From positions 21,319,449 to 21,383,448 of the forward strand of contig NC_079491.1 of the NCBI RefSeq assembly GCF_020520425.1: a stretch of 64,000 nt of DNA. The letters run 5' to 3'. The translations under genes and the position numbers were made by a program. The DNA comes from Spinacia oleracea (taxonomy: Eukaryota; Streptophyta; Magnoliopsida; Caryophyllales; Amaranthaceae). The notes beneath the pieces are model-generated. The model had not been told where the DNA came from. It did no database searches and saw nothing but the letters and a program-made list of their open reading frames with translations. Below are positions 36,334 through 48,536 of the stretch, piece after piece (position 1 is the stretch's first letter; each line of letters begins with the position of its first letter).

Positions 36334-37193
36334 TCACCTTTTTTCATCTTTGTCCTCCTTTTCATGCTTCTCACTTCCAATTGACAAATTTTGCTCATAG
36401 AAGAATTGGCTGAGCAATCCAACAAAAACTGCACCAAGAACAGCTATTTTCTTCCAGTCTGGTGGGGAAGCAATATACGAATCAGCAATACCGATAGACA
36501 TGAGACCAATCAATGCAAGGTATATGTTTCTCCTGACTTTGGACGCAGCGCTATCTTTAGTAATATCACTAATTTTCTTTGCTTCCTCCTTGGCCTTTGC
36601 TTTATCAACTGGTGTCTTTTCCTGCAGGCTCTGAAAGAACAATCCTTCATTTCGACCCTTGACTATATCACCTTCAAAATCTGCCAACTCCTTTTCCCTC
36701 ATAGCAATCTCCTCCTTGCTTATCTCTGATGATTCTTCAAAGGCTTGCATCTTGCTTTCAATGTTCTCCATTATCTGCTTATCACAAAACAGAACAAGTA
36801 TTGTGTTATTATATTGGAATTTCAAATATTGATGAAGAATTAAGCAGATGAGCAGACCCGAGCACTGGCTTCATCGAGATCTTTTAGCGCACTTTCACCT
36901 ATGGCATCCATTTCAGCATTGGCTTCTTCTGCAAATTGAGTAAGATAAGCTGATCGTTCATCCAAGAAGTCAGTGAGTCTGTACTTTTGAGTTTGAAGCA
37001 TTGCTATTCTGGCCAGTAATTCTTGTTTTTTCGGGTCCCCTTGTGGCGGCGAACCCTCCGAACTCGAGTCTTTGGGTACGGACCGGCAGAGAGGGAGAGA
37101 GCAGAGCTTCCATAAGGTCCTTGTATGAAAGGTCGGATGCAGGAGATTGCTGGTGTTATTGAATGGGGTTTGGATTATCTTTATTGCAACCAT
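36334..37193 (-). CDS. Small plastid-type coiled-coil membrane protein, two exons
   Basis: Exon 1 is 36858-37193 (ATG at 37191-37193) and exon 2 is 36334-36774. They are joined in phase 0 across an 83-bp GT-AG intron to give 258 aa. The first ~45 residues are Ser/Thr/Leu-rich with hardly any acids, as in a plastid transit peptide. A Lys/Glu-rich coiled coil follows (about 55-200: KKQELLARIAMLQTQ, then EKELADFEGDIVKGRNEG and DKAKAKEEAKKI). Two hydrophobic helices come next (IYLALIGLMSIGIADSYI and IAVLGAVFVGLLSQFFY), then a charged tail. I recognise this as a conserved plant protein family without a secure name. It probably sits in a plastid membrane. It is convergent with the PPR gene. Confidence 0.85.
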
Positions 37194-37822
37194 TTTTTTT
37201 GTTGTTGAATGAAGTGTCCGGGAGATCGACTATTTCCCACCTCTCGTTAGAGTAGCCGTATCTATGTTATCTTTTTTATGCTCCAAATATAGCCATTTGG
37301 GTAAAGTCCATGTCACGTATTCTACACATCTCTTAGTTATTGACTTTTTTTTTTCTCTCTCTTTTGAATGTATCTATCTTTTAGCCCGTTGAAGGAACGG
37401 GTGGTTATATAGTGGCAGTTTAGCCAACTTTTAAAGTGGCAGTTTAGCCAACTTTGAATGATGGATAAAAGGAGGAGATGATACATGACATCTATTTATC
37501 TATGTTTCGCTTTTTAAATACTAGGTAAGTAGTTATAGATTGCAAATTACGGATCATGAAGGTATTTGTATCTAACTCATGCAAGATACCACCGCCTGTA
37601 TCTTATAAGACATAATTAAATAAGTTTTGATTCAGATAAGGAAAGAGCTTCCAAAGAAATGTATACAAAACGATATGAAATAATAAAAAAAAAACCCCAA
37701 AGGTAATGAGGAATTAGGCTTGGTAAAGCCACACCCCTAGAATCCTCTAACAAAATTTTATTAAGTTCAATCGGGGCAAAAGAAAAATTTTGAATGGGTT
37801 GAGCGACTTCATAGTTAGCAAG
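37194..37822. other. Intergenic DNA at the 3' edge of the LINE
   Basis: T-rich around 37345-37354 (T10). For a minus-strand LINE this could mark its poly(A) end, but no target duplication was found. A GTGGCAGTTTAGCCAACTTT phrase is repeated in tandem at 37422-37461. No gene. Confidence 0.35.
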
Positions 37823-38240
37823 TCAATTTGCCGCCCGATTACCTTCTCGGTGGACATGTGAAAGCTTCACCGACCAATCATCACTCTCAATCAACATCAG
37901 ACATCGTGCTAGCAGATGTGAGCATTCTCCTCTACCACAATCCTTACTTTGTATAATCTGAATGCAAGAATGATTATCCATTTGTATGACAAGGTGTTTG
38001 ATATCCAAGTCTTTGGCCAATTCTAGCTCTTTTGCAAGTGCCATCACTTTTGCTTTGAATGAGTTGCAACTACCAAAATTTGTTGACAGCCTCGAAATCA
38101 ATTTGCCCTTTTATCTCGAATAATCTCCCCCCACCAGCTGGCCCAGGTGAGGCCTTTACGGCACCATCAACATTCAGGACATACCAACCATTTGGGGGTG
38201 CAGTCCATTTAACAAATACCTTAATTTTATTATTTGGTGG
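37823..38240 (-). pseudogene. LINE RNase H domain
   Basis: On the minus strand WYVLNVDGAVKASPGPAGGG supplies the first catalytic Asp strand. KVMALAKELELAKDLDIKHL carries an Ala at the usual catalytic Glu position. VIQMDNHSCIQII and the terminal HVHREGNRAAN follow. The frame changes near 38090 between the first and later parts. This RVT_3-type RNase H ends at the stop at 37823-37825. It is cut off from the rest of ORF2 by the Gypsy insertion. Confidence 0.8.
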
Positions 38241-39830
38241 TGTAGACGCTTACTTTTGTCCCCATTCCCGAAAGGGAAGGTTCGATGATGAGAACATAAA
38301 TCTCCGCTTGGCAACGCATCTCCTATAAAATGACGAATCTCAATCACCCTTTTCATTTCACCCGAACTTGCTATTTATAGAAACCTGCTAAAAATAGTAG
38401 CTGTCGTAATGGGTAGCCGCTAAAAGTGGCAAACCATAAAAAGATGGAACTTGTCAGAATTAGGTGTTGCACTCCAACATAAATCCTAAATGAGATGGAA
38501 TTTGCGGTAAGAATCCTATTCCTAGTATAATTCAAAAATAAAGAGTCACGTATTAATTAAAATCCTAATGAACCTAGAGTTCGTAACGGGCCCAGACGCA
38601 TTCCGTCACAAAGTTAATACGCGCTGAAAGACTCGGATAAGTCTCAAAGACTCCGCATGCCACGAGTCCAAACCTGACAAGGAAATACGACCCAGACCCT
38701 ATTTTCAACGCCTGGCTCTGGGCGCTGAAAATACCTGGTACGTGTTTTTTCCTAATTCTCTTTGGATTAGAGCTCTAAAATCCTATCTTTCCTCGACCTG
38801 TTTTCCTATAAATAAGACCCCAAATTCGACGTGAAACACACAATTGAATATCCTGAGTATTGACTTGAACTTCTAAGCCTAAGCCTTACGCTGCGAAATT
38901 GTTCCCGCGTTCTGTCGCAATCGATCCAAAAATCGAACAGAACGCATCCTGTCCCTTGTAGCTGAAAAACTAAGCCTGGAAACTTGAGATTCGTTAAATA
39001 AAAAGGAGAAATAGCAAAGCCAAAGCGGTTAGTTTTCTGAGAACCGCAACGCGCCCCCTCTAGGGCGCGTTGTAATATGTCCCTCACATGATTTAATCGC
39101 TTTCTTATTATCCTTTACATAATTTAACTGCTTTTTATTGTCCTTTACATAATTTAACTGCTTTTTATTGTTCTTTACATGATTTAACTGCTTTTTTATT
39201 GCCCTTCGCATGACTTAATTGCTTTCATCGTAATAAGTATGATTCAAATGCTTTCCTCACATGTTATAAAAACTGTTAAACTATCAAATCTGATTGTTTT
39301 ATCACGTAAAGGTTATACTTTGGGAAATCGAACTATCATGCTAGGTCCCTTAAATCGACTTAAAACAGATAATCGCGATCAATCTAGTATTATATGTTGC
39401 ATATTGTTAAAATCAACTCAGATTAGTTTAATAGTTAACACATGTCCCTTCAATTATTTATGCCGAGCTAGTAAGGATATCCTGCCTCTGGAGTTATCGA
39501 CGAGCGAGTACTTCTCTCGGTAGTTACAGTCCCCCGAACCCTCAATCTCTACCCTGCGGGTGTATGTTGAGCGATCCCCACACCAGGGATCACAAGGGAA
39601 CCTACGGCCGTCGTGGTCAAACATAATTGCACTCCCTTTATGTCACGATAACCGGGTTTTGTCAGTTTTTCTCATTGTCGTTAAAAGCTGAATGACGACT
39701 CCTATATTACTAGTCAAATGGGTGTAAACTCACAGGAAATCCAATTACACTTGATTTGACAAAAAAGAAACGTCACACCCACGAGGGACGAGGTCACGCA
39801 TTAGCCTCGTGCTTTTTCGACCCCCTCACA
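38241..39830 (+). repeat. 5' LTR of the second Gypsy element
   Basis: TG...CA, 1,590 bp. It has a TATA box CCTATAAATAAGAC at about 38807-38820. A ~31-bp tandem repeat (ATTTAACTGCTTTTTATTGT plus CTTTACATA) occurs four to five times at 39086-39215. It carries only half of the palindromic module found in the right LTR (38702-38731). Confidence 0.95.
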
Positions 39831-39831
39831 G

Positions 39832-39849
39832 TGGCGACTCCACTGGGGA
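39832..39849 (+). other. Primer-binding site of the second Gypsy element
   Basis: TGGCGACTCCACTGGGGA, one base after the LTR. Sites of this sequence are familiar from Ogre/Tat-type elements. It sets the plus orientation. Confidence 0.85.
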
Positions 39850-41068
39850 ACGTTAATGAAATACTCGTGCTCGTAGGTAATCAAAATAGCCGAAGGGTGA
39901 AACGATCCTACTCCGCGTTTATTTCCTTATCAAGTTGGGACGACCTGAAAATCAGCATATTAATGTGAACGGGCAGAACCGCATAATGAATCTTGGCTCC
40001 CTCAGGGAGTTTGGACTAAGGATACCCATCGCCAACCGGGGGGTGCATACGCTTCGAATGTTGTCCACTCGGCACTTTCGCTAGTAGTACACCCGTCCCA
40101 AACCCAATCGCTCGCCCACTAGGTCCCTCTCGCCTGCATGCCCCCTTGGCTTGCACTTGCGGGTTGGCCTCTTGGGCGAAATTCGTCTGTTGAAGCCACT
40201 ACCTCGACCGGGGCATGTGGTGGATCTATGATAGAAGCGGTACCAAGCTAAGCGCAAATACTAGCCATAGAGACCTTTCATAAACTACGTGACATATTTA
40301 ATTTCCAAATCCATGTTTGCAATGTAGTTATGTGTAGCGAACTACGTGACTATGTTATGTTTGTGCGTACGGATAATGCTAGACAAACAATGTTAGAGAA
40401 CCAACGACTTTAAAAATTGCCCAAACATTCGTGAACCGATTGGCCAAAGAGTTATACTAAAATACGTGTTCCGCAAACCCGAGCGATCGCCACCAAAACA
40501 AGCGACGCTCGGGATGGCCCGTAACGAATCCCATAACGCAGCCACGCGTAAAGGACGTTATTAAGCAAGCACGCAAAAACAAAGTCGCATGAACAAAAGT
40601 ATACGCAAACAGAAAACGAGTACCAGCTAGGGACGCATTTTCAGCGCCCCTGGCTGGGCGCCAAAATTTCTAAACGCCCAGCGCTGGGCGCCGAAGTTGC
40701 TGCCTGGCCTTTTGGTCAGACACAGCAGCCTCGATGCCCACGCATAAAAAATACGTAGCAAAAAACACTTTTCGTAAAAAAATATATTGCTACGAGGGCG
40801 TATGAAAAAGCACTCGATTCTAAAAGCGACTTGTAAAAAATAAATAACTCCTTGTGTCGCCTCCTATGACGAAAATGTCCGGCACAAAAACCGAACATGC
40901 TAATGATTATGAATGTCACACGGGCAAGTGTTTCGAAAATCCAAAGAATGACCAAAAAAAAGAAACCCAAAATGTACCAACCAAGAAAGTAAAAAACCCA
41001 ATAAGAGAAAGTCAAAGTCTAGACTAAGTAATGCTTAAAACTTTGGGGCCTAAACTTTAGCTTGTCTT
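39850..41068. other. Leader of the second Gypsy element
   Basis: About 1.2 kb without a gene between the primer-binding site and gag. It contains a palindromic module at 40637-40697. A long untranslated leader is usual in Tat/Ogre elements and may hold packaging signals; none can be pointed out. Confidence 0.5.
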
Positions 41069-44046
41069 ATGAATAGGGCTGGTCCTGTCACTTGGTGCCG
41101 ATCCGAAAATCAAAGGTTAGTGCGTCTCGAAGATACATCTCCGGGTTTAGTGACTCCAAGCTCCGTCCGTCGTTCCCCATTTCAAGGATCTCCTCTCCCC
41201 CAACCTCGATTCGCACCCTCGAACATGTCCATCGAAGATTTGCGGGACCAGATGGCCCAAATGACCCAACTCATGAGCCAGCTGAAAATGGAAAACGAAG
41301 CCTTAGCAGCTGCGCAAGCTAAGCATGACCTCAATAACGAGAAGAGGATCGAAAAAATGGTTCTGCAGCAAACCATGGGGAGCAAGTACTTCTCCCTCGA
41401 TCCTGAACCTTTTCCTGGCAAACTACCAGAAAAGTTCAGTTCATCTGACTTACCCAAGTTCAAAGCCACAGACAACCCCCGTGATCATCTCTTGAGCTTC
41501 GTGAATGCTATGAACTTGAAAGGCGTGGACAAGTCCATGTATCTGCCTGCCTTTCCTTTATCCTTGGAACCCGTGCCGCTCAAATGGTACTACCACCAGG
41601 ACCCTAAGCTCTTCCCCACTTAGGAGGACTTTGTCAATGTCTTCATCAAGCAATACTCGTGGAACATGGATTTTCAAGTCACCATACGCGAGCTGGAAGT
41701 CCTCTGCCAAAAGAAAAATGAAGGTTTCACAACCTACTTTGCTAGATGGAGGGACCAAGCGGCCCAACTAATCAATAGGCCTCCCGAAACAGAATTGGTC
41801 CAAAAATTCATTGACAACCTGGACCCGGCTTACAGACAACATCTCAGGTACCTGGGCCTTGACACCTTCAAAAGAGTTTACGATGTGGGGATAAAGATCG
41901 AGGATGATCTCGCAAAAGCAACACAAAGCAAACCCGCCTACAAAAATAACACCTACAACCGAGGCCCCACGCCTCAAGCCCAAGAGGTCCATGCTGTAGA
42001 AACAACCTCAACCCGAAGGAGCCCCGGAAGGGGGACTCGAGACCGAAAGTTTGCCCCACTCGGGTCAACTCTAGTACAAGCTTTCCAAAGACTAACCAAC
42101 CAAGGTAAACTGAGGCCCATAGGCCCCACACCCGATCCTCCATTCAAAAACAAGTACTGGGTCGAAGGCACCCGCTGTGAATTCCATCAAGGGAACGGGC
42201 ATGACACCGAAAACTGCTGGAACCTAAAACACACGATCCAAGATATGATAGAAGATGAAATAATACCTCTCCCTAATGTTGGCAAACCCAACAACAACAA
42301 GATCCCACTCGGTTCTTGTCACATCTCTCTCGACCAACCAGAAAATACAAGCTTTGATCCCGCGGTGTATATCACGCCTCAGGGTGCACCACTTGCTAGG
42401 GTACCCATGGATCAAATCGAGAGAGAAGTGTGCGGTGTGTGGGATGACGATGCTGAAGATGTCTACTTGTCCCAGGTGCCGGACCAGAATATTTTTACCG
42501 AAACTTGGCCCGGGCACGCTCTCATTGACACCACCCCTCAGGAGCCCGAAGTCGACAATCTCACCCGATCTGGAAGGATATACCAACCGGATATTCACCC
42601 ACCTCCCATGGACGATATCCCAGTTAGACAAACTCCTGATAATGGGCGGCACACCATCGTCGCAGGAGTCATTGAAAATCCTCTCATGAAGCAACTAAAA
42701 AGAACCAAAGCCGAGATTACCATCTGGGATCTCATGTGCACTTCAAAAGAGCATCGCGAGAAACTTATTCGCTCACTTGACCTCATCTCAGTACCTACAG
42801 ATATCACACCTGACTCATTAATTAACCACGTCATAAGAGATGCTGGAGAAAAGGCTATAGTTTTCACTGATAAAGACTTGCTCAAAGAAGGGGGTGCCCA
42901 CAATAAGGCTCTCTATCTAGTGGTTGGATGCAAAGGACAAAACATCCCCCTAGCGCTCATAGATAACGGTTCGGCAGTTAATGTTTGTCCATTGCGGACC
43001 GCCCATTGCTTGGGGCTAGGAAACGATGACTTCCAAACGTCCACGCAGGGAGTACGAGCTTATGATAACTCTCGAAGGCCTGTGTTGGGAAAAATCAATC
43101 TTACAATACAAACCGGGCCTGTGGCACGCACCACGGAGTTTCAAATAATTGACATCAAGCCCACTTTCAACCTCCTTTTGGGGCGCCCTTGGCTCCATGA
43201 CTTGGGAGGTGTGGCTTCTACCTTGCACCAAATGGTTAAAATCAACCATAACGGGGTAATTCTGGAAATCTGCGCCCCCCCCCCCCCCTTGACGTTAGCT
43301 GTACTATGGTTGGAACGGCCGAAACTGCAGACGACCTTTACGGTTTTCAAATGGACGAAGCCGTCCATTTTATCGAAGACTATGATCCAGCATTCCTAGA
43401 CCCGCACGCATCCCGAATCATCCCTAAAATGCTGTTAGCTCAAGGATATTTCCCAGGAATCCCATTGGGCATAAGGAAGAAGGATTGTACGTTTCTTCCC
43501 CTACCCAACAAATCTACTCCCTTTGGCTTAGGCTATAGACCAACGGAGGAAGATATTGCCGACCGCTTGTCCAGGTTACGCCTTAAGCCGGCTAAGGCCA
43601 AACAAACCACTCTTCTTCCCCCATATCAAAGAACTCTTAACGGAATGTTCGTTCGAGAAGGAGAAGAACACCCATACTGTGATTTCCCTGAACCCTTTGT
43701 TTAGGATGGCTTGTTAAAACCCGGATTCGAGATTTTCCATGACTGCCACACCTTGGATGAGGCACCTCACCTCGCCAAGGACAAAGCAACTGAAATATTG
43801 GACAACCAAGCCCTATGGACATTATTCAATGAATCGAGGCCTATGGAGGACGAGACTGTAATGACTACCCTAGCTTTGCAAGATGAAGGTTTCGATCCGA
43901 CCCGGCTAATTTCTCCTGCATCAACACTAGAAGAGATCGAGAACGGATGGGTGAAGACATTTCAGTGGGTCAACAAAAAGGGAATGGAATTCAAGATGAG
44001 TACCGGCGAAGGACCAAAATTTTATGAGACCAAACCCAAGGCTTGA
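41069..44046 (+). pseudogene. Gag-protease of the second Gypsy element, broken
   Basis: ATG at 41069. Gag has an N-terminal coiled coil (LRDQMAQMTQLMSQLKMENE), a capsid-like region (WRDQAAQLINRPPETELVQK) and a CX2H...HX4C finger (CEFHQGNGHDTENC). A retropepsin follows with LIDNGSAVNV and LLLGRPWLH. The frame is interrupted by TAG at 41621-41623, by a shift at a run of 14 Cs (43275-43288) and by TAG at 43702-43704. The reading continues to 44046, where sequence such as WVKTFQWVNKKGMEFKMS ends. Reverse transcriptase would normally follow but is missing. The DNG protease motif and finger type place it in the Tat group, alongside but clearly different from the element at 150-10126. Confidence 0.88.
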
Positions 44047-45016
44047 GCCACAGAGAGCACCTTAGTAAAAAAAAAGCGCCTAGTAGTTCTTTAGATTGAT
44101 AGAAAAAAATGAAGACTTCGGATGGTCCTAAGACCCCTTAGAAAATAGGCTAATTTTTGTTTCAGTGTGTTTTCCTTACTTTCCAAATTAATAAAGGCGC
44201 AAGATTTCTCCTAAAAATTTCCATTCTAACACTAAATAAGCACTAATCATACTTGCAAAACAAAAGTGGCCCACTTTAGGCCCGATAAACAAGGTTCACT
44301 CAATCTTGAATTGTGACATCGAAACCACTTACCCAAGCCGCAAAAAAGACGCAAATAAAAATGACCAAGGCATTAAATCAGCCATGAAATCCCAAAGCCA
44401 CAAAACCAACCCCATGCAACCAAAGAAACCATAAGGAAAAGAAATCAAATCCAAACGAATTGCCCAGAAAAAGGGAACTCGCAAAATTTAAACATCAACA
44501 ACATACTCACCTTCAAGAAACACGCCTAACTTCCCAAAAAGCCTACACAAAGATCTTCATATCTTACAAACCCCAACTCCATTTTCAAAACCGTTTCGAG
44601 TCACGTATAGAAAAAATTAATCCGGACAAAAATGCGTCTCACGCTAACAGTAAAAAAAGTCTCCGAAATAGCCCTAAAATCGATTTTAATACGAATAAAA
44701 AAAGCAAGGCATAAAATGGAAAAATAAATGCAAGAACATGTGAAGCAATGCCCAGAAATCATTTTCAACGCCCAGGGCTGGGCGCTGAAATCTTTGACGC
44801 CCCAGCATGGGCGCTGAAACTCTCTGCCTGCCTAACCTTTTTCCAGAAGTGCTCGTCATTTTATCCGCACATAACGGAAAAATAACGAACACTTGGGGGG
44901 TACAACACGTATCCAGACATGCGTTCAAAAATTTTAGCCGTAAAAAAAAAAAACAAAAAAACACAAGCAGACGGGAATAATGATAACACTTCACTTATTT
45001 GACCAATTAAATAATA
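44047..45016. other. Noncoding interior of the second Gypsy element
   Basis: This is where pol would be expected, but no reverse transcriptase, RNase H or integrase motif is seen in any frame. Holds a palindromic module at 44762-44820. Confidence 0.6.
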
Positions 45017-46382
45017 TGTTGAAGGAAATAATGCCCTTGGTCCAAGTATGCATTCAATGTTAAGTCTAATAAATGCGGTTCAGTATTAATTAACAAGTTA
45101 ATAATTCAGTGAGATCAAGTGAGCTGAATGCCTAGCTAGAGGCCGCTTCAGTTCAAGTGGAATTAATGATATTAATCCACAGCTTACTCTTGACTGAACC
45201 CGTAGGGTCACACAAATAGTACGTAAACGGATCAAGTATTTAATGGCATTAAATACTCCATCTATGGATATTCGGAATCGACGGATCTTGGTTTCAGTGG
45301 GAGCTGAGATCGTCACAGGCAAGAAATGAATACTCCGGAAACGGAAATATGGATCGTATCGGAAATATAAATATTATCCAAGTCGTAGATGTTGCCGGAA
45401 ACGGAAACATGGTACGTATCGGAAAATATTATCGGAAATGGAAATATTGCCGGAATCGGAAATATTGCCGGAAACGGAAATATTGTCAGAATCGGAAATA
45501 TTATCGGAATCGGAAAATAATTCCGGAAACGGAAATATTAAATATTTGTTCGAAACGGAAATTGATTCCGGAATCGGAAATATTAAATATTGTTCGTATC
45601 GGAAATGAATTCCGGAATCGGGAATTTAATCGGAAGCGTATCGTACGAATTAGCATCGGACGAGGCCCGCTAGACGAAGGCCCAGCACGAAGCCAGGCCA
45701 TCGCCCAGCGAGCCAACACGCACCATCGCATGCCAAGCCTCGACCAGGCCCAGCGCAAGGCCAGGCCCAGCCAAGGCCTGGGGCGCGCGCGCGAGAGCAC
45801 AGCAGTGGGCCGAGCGCTGTGCGCCTAGCGTGGGCCGCAAGGCTTGCGCGGGTGTACGGTGCTCATGCAATGCTTGTGCGGGAATCCTAAAGCAATCGGG
45901 ATTCGAAATATGATTAAATCCTAAAACTATTAGATAATGATTATTTAATTAGAGTCCTAGTAGGATTATAATTAAATAAATTAGTATCCTAATAGGATTC
46001 CAAAACCTTTTCCATAACTCTATAAATAGGTGCCTAGGGTCACATATTTACATAGATTATTCAAGTATTCAAAGTGAGTTTTTGAGAGAAAAATTCAGTC
46101 ACATACCTTGCCTAAAAGTGCCGAAATTATTAGTACCTTAAGGGCGATTCTAGTTGGTCAATCTTAAGGCGGATCCGGACGTGCTGTGGACTATCTACGG
46201 AGGGACGACATTTGGAGTCCTAAAGACTTGTTCTTGTTCGGTTCGGGCGCAGCTAGGGAAGGCACGCAACAAAGAGTATGCATCTAAACTATGCTATATG
46301 ATTATGTGTAAATAATATGTATTCCTGGCTAAATGGTTTTTCCGCATGATTTATGAATTGTCATATGTATCATAACCTAACA
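45017..46382 (+). mobile_element. Solo LTR (1.37 kb) nested in the Gypsy element
   Basis: TG...CA ends (TGTTGAAGGAAATAATGCCC to CATAACCTAACA) with a TATA box (CTCTATAAATAGGTG, about 46018-46032). A ~12-bp CGGAAATATTGC-type tandem region lies at 45325-45625. An inverted copy lies at 55344-56675. There is no coding sequence, so each is a solo LTR or a very short LTR element. No target duplication was confirmed. The frame over the CGGAAA repeats is an artefact. Confidence 0.75.
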
Positions 46383-46709
46383 TATGTCTCCACCTCAGGG
46401 CATATCTATTAAAATTCGGCATCCTAGAATTTATTCTAGCTAGAACTACGCACGACCTGATTCTGACAAGATACGTAGGCAATCCTTACCAAGGATTCGG
46501 TCCAATAAAAAAAACATATATACATGGTGCAAAGTGTTAGACGCATATAAAATATAAAAAAGGAGAAACAAAAAAGTGAAAATAAAAATGAAAAAAAAAT
46601 ACGCCTTTATTAAAAAAAATGATAAGAAGGAAAACAATAGTGCTAAGGAATGAAAAACAAACACAACTGAAATAAATAAAGGGGCACCTACACCCTAGCA
46701 AGAACTACA

Positions 46710-48536
46710 CTACTCTAGTTCTTCCGGATCATCGAATAAAGTCTTGTAGAGGGCGATGTTCGCGGGGTCCACCCCGGCAAGTTTTTGCGCTTCCCCCATA
46801 TCAATCTCCATAAGAACCGGCTTCTGGACATTAACTTCCAAAGATGCCAAGGCTTCAGAAATATTCTCAGTGTGAACAGTTATAGCCCGCTCAGCCTCAA
46901 GGGCACAAACAATGGTGGGGGAAGGATTATCAACATTATCTGGATTAGTCACTGGTTCCGCTAGCGGCTGAACTTTCCTGACCCATACATTGTTCCGGCG
47001 ACGATCTTCGCGAGAGCCTGTATTTCTTCTAGCAGCAGCAGGCCCCTTCATGTCAGGCATCTTCCTAGGCCTAGAATTGGAGTGGGGAGGAACTTCCTTT
47101 CGTTTTCGATCAGGACGAGCTTTCACAATCTTAATACTATGGGTGCGAGGATTGGCAGAATCACGGCCCTCATATCTAACCCGAATGCGAGGTATCAAAA
47201 GCTCAGTCGACTCTCCATTTCGAGTCTTGGTCCTTACAGATTTGTCATCGGAACTCATCCACAACTTGTAGTTTTCAGAAAGACCCACAGGGCCATTTGT
47301 AGTCACGGCCCAACGCGGGAGACCATCATAATACTTAGCCCATGCTTGAACCCGTGCTTGTGAAAAGGCCGCTACTTTAGGTGGTACTGTATCAGAAAAG
47401 GGGATAGTCTGCCTTAACCCGTATTGACGCATGACTCGGTAAGGGAAAATATAAATGGGATGAGATAGCCCCAGCAAAGATACATAAACTGACACATCAG
47501 AACCCCCCGTCATAGTAGTCAAACCCCACCACGGTACCACCCACTTGATAGAACAGATACCATGAGTAAAAAAGGAAGCCCATTCGGCCTCGTCCTGGCC
47601 TCGGTGCAAATACTTTTGGTTACCCAAGGCTACGGGGCGATAATGTTTAGGATCGACAGGAATTTCTAAAAGCCTAAGTCGTTCCATGAGCCAAATCTGC
47701 AAAAAGAACAGGTACGATTAGATCAGAAAAATAATAAATAAAGAAACGGATTCTGGGGTGCACTTTCAACGCCCAGGTCCAGGCGCCAGAAATTCTAGCG
47801 CCCAGCCCTGGGCGCTGAAAATCAAGCCCCAGGCAGGGCTGGCAAAAAATATATATATATAAAAAAGAATGGAAAAAAGAGAAAGATCGAGTACCTGCAG
47901 CAATAGGGGGCTTCCCTTAAAATATTCGGATTTGGCATCCTTCTTCAACTCATCCGCACTCAGCAAAGTCTCGGCAACAACCAACGGCATAATAGAATAT
48001 CAACTTTCCATCTGGCTAATCAAGGGGATCAACCTTATGTCACCGAACTCACTATTGTTATTCGACGGCAAGTAATGATTCAACAAGAAAAATACAAGGG
48101 CTCGAATGTTCAACTTTTGTTCGGTCATGTTTTTACTAGGCCTAAAGTGGTGTTTTGCAAGCTTAGCCAAATTAACCTCATCACCTACAACAATCTCTGC
48201 AGGCATGTTAGCATCTAGTCCTAGGAAAGCCCCTATGGTTGTTTTACCTTCTTCAATGGTGCCAGGAGTGGCAGGAGTAGCATTAGTAGGATAACCAAGG
48301 ATTGCAGCAAATTCATCTGGCAAAGGACATATCTCATTACCCCGAAACGCAAAAACATGATGATCGGAATCCCAAAAGCCCAGGGCTGCGTACAGAAAGT
48401 TGTAATCAATTTTAATTTGTTGTAAGCCTAAAAGTGCCTCTAAGTGATATTCTTTCAACAAAGCCTTTTCTGTAGGAGTAAGGGCTCTTAGCCAGCGCCT
48501 AACAACTCGTTGGAGGGAGAAAGGAGGAGTCGACAT
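46710..48536 (-). pseudogene. Antisense gene of the second Gypsy element (DUF7745-like), one stop
   Basis: Minus strand, ATG at 48534-48536. Exon 1 is 47895-48536 and exon 2 is 46710-47696, joined in phase 0 by a 198-bp GT-AG intron. The predicted length is 542 aa including one premature TGA at 48000-48002 in exon 1. Beyond that stop the same frame runs on to the splice donor. YNFLYAALGFWDSDHHVFAF with NEICPLPDEFAAILGYP, and later YPYRVMRQYG-type sequence (IYIFPYRVMRQYGLRQTIPF), resemble the plant DUF7745 family found with retrotransposons. The C-terminal third is basic then acidic. Position and orientation match antisense genes of Tat elements, but the protein is unrelated to the one at 1150-3442. 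Function unknown. Confidence 0.75.

Noticed and set aside
45349-45828. 159-codon plus-strand frame
   Set aside because: Made of CGGAAATATT tandem repeats and GC-rich LTR sequence; low-complexity protein without homology.
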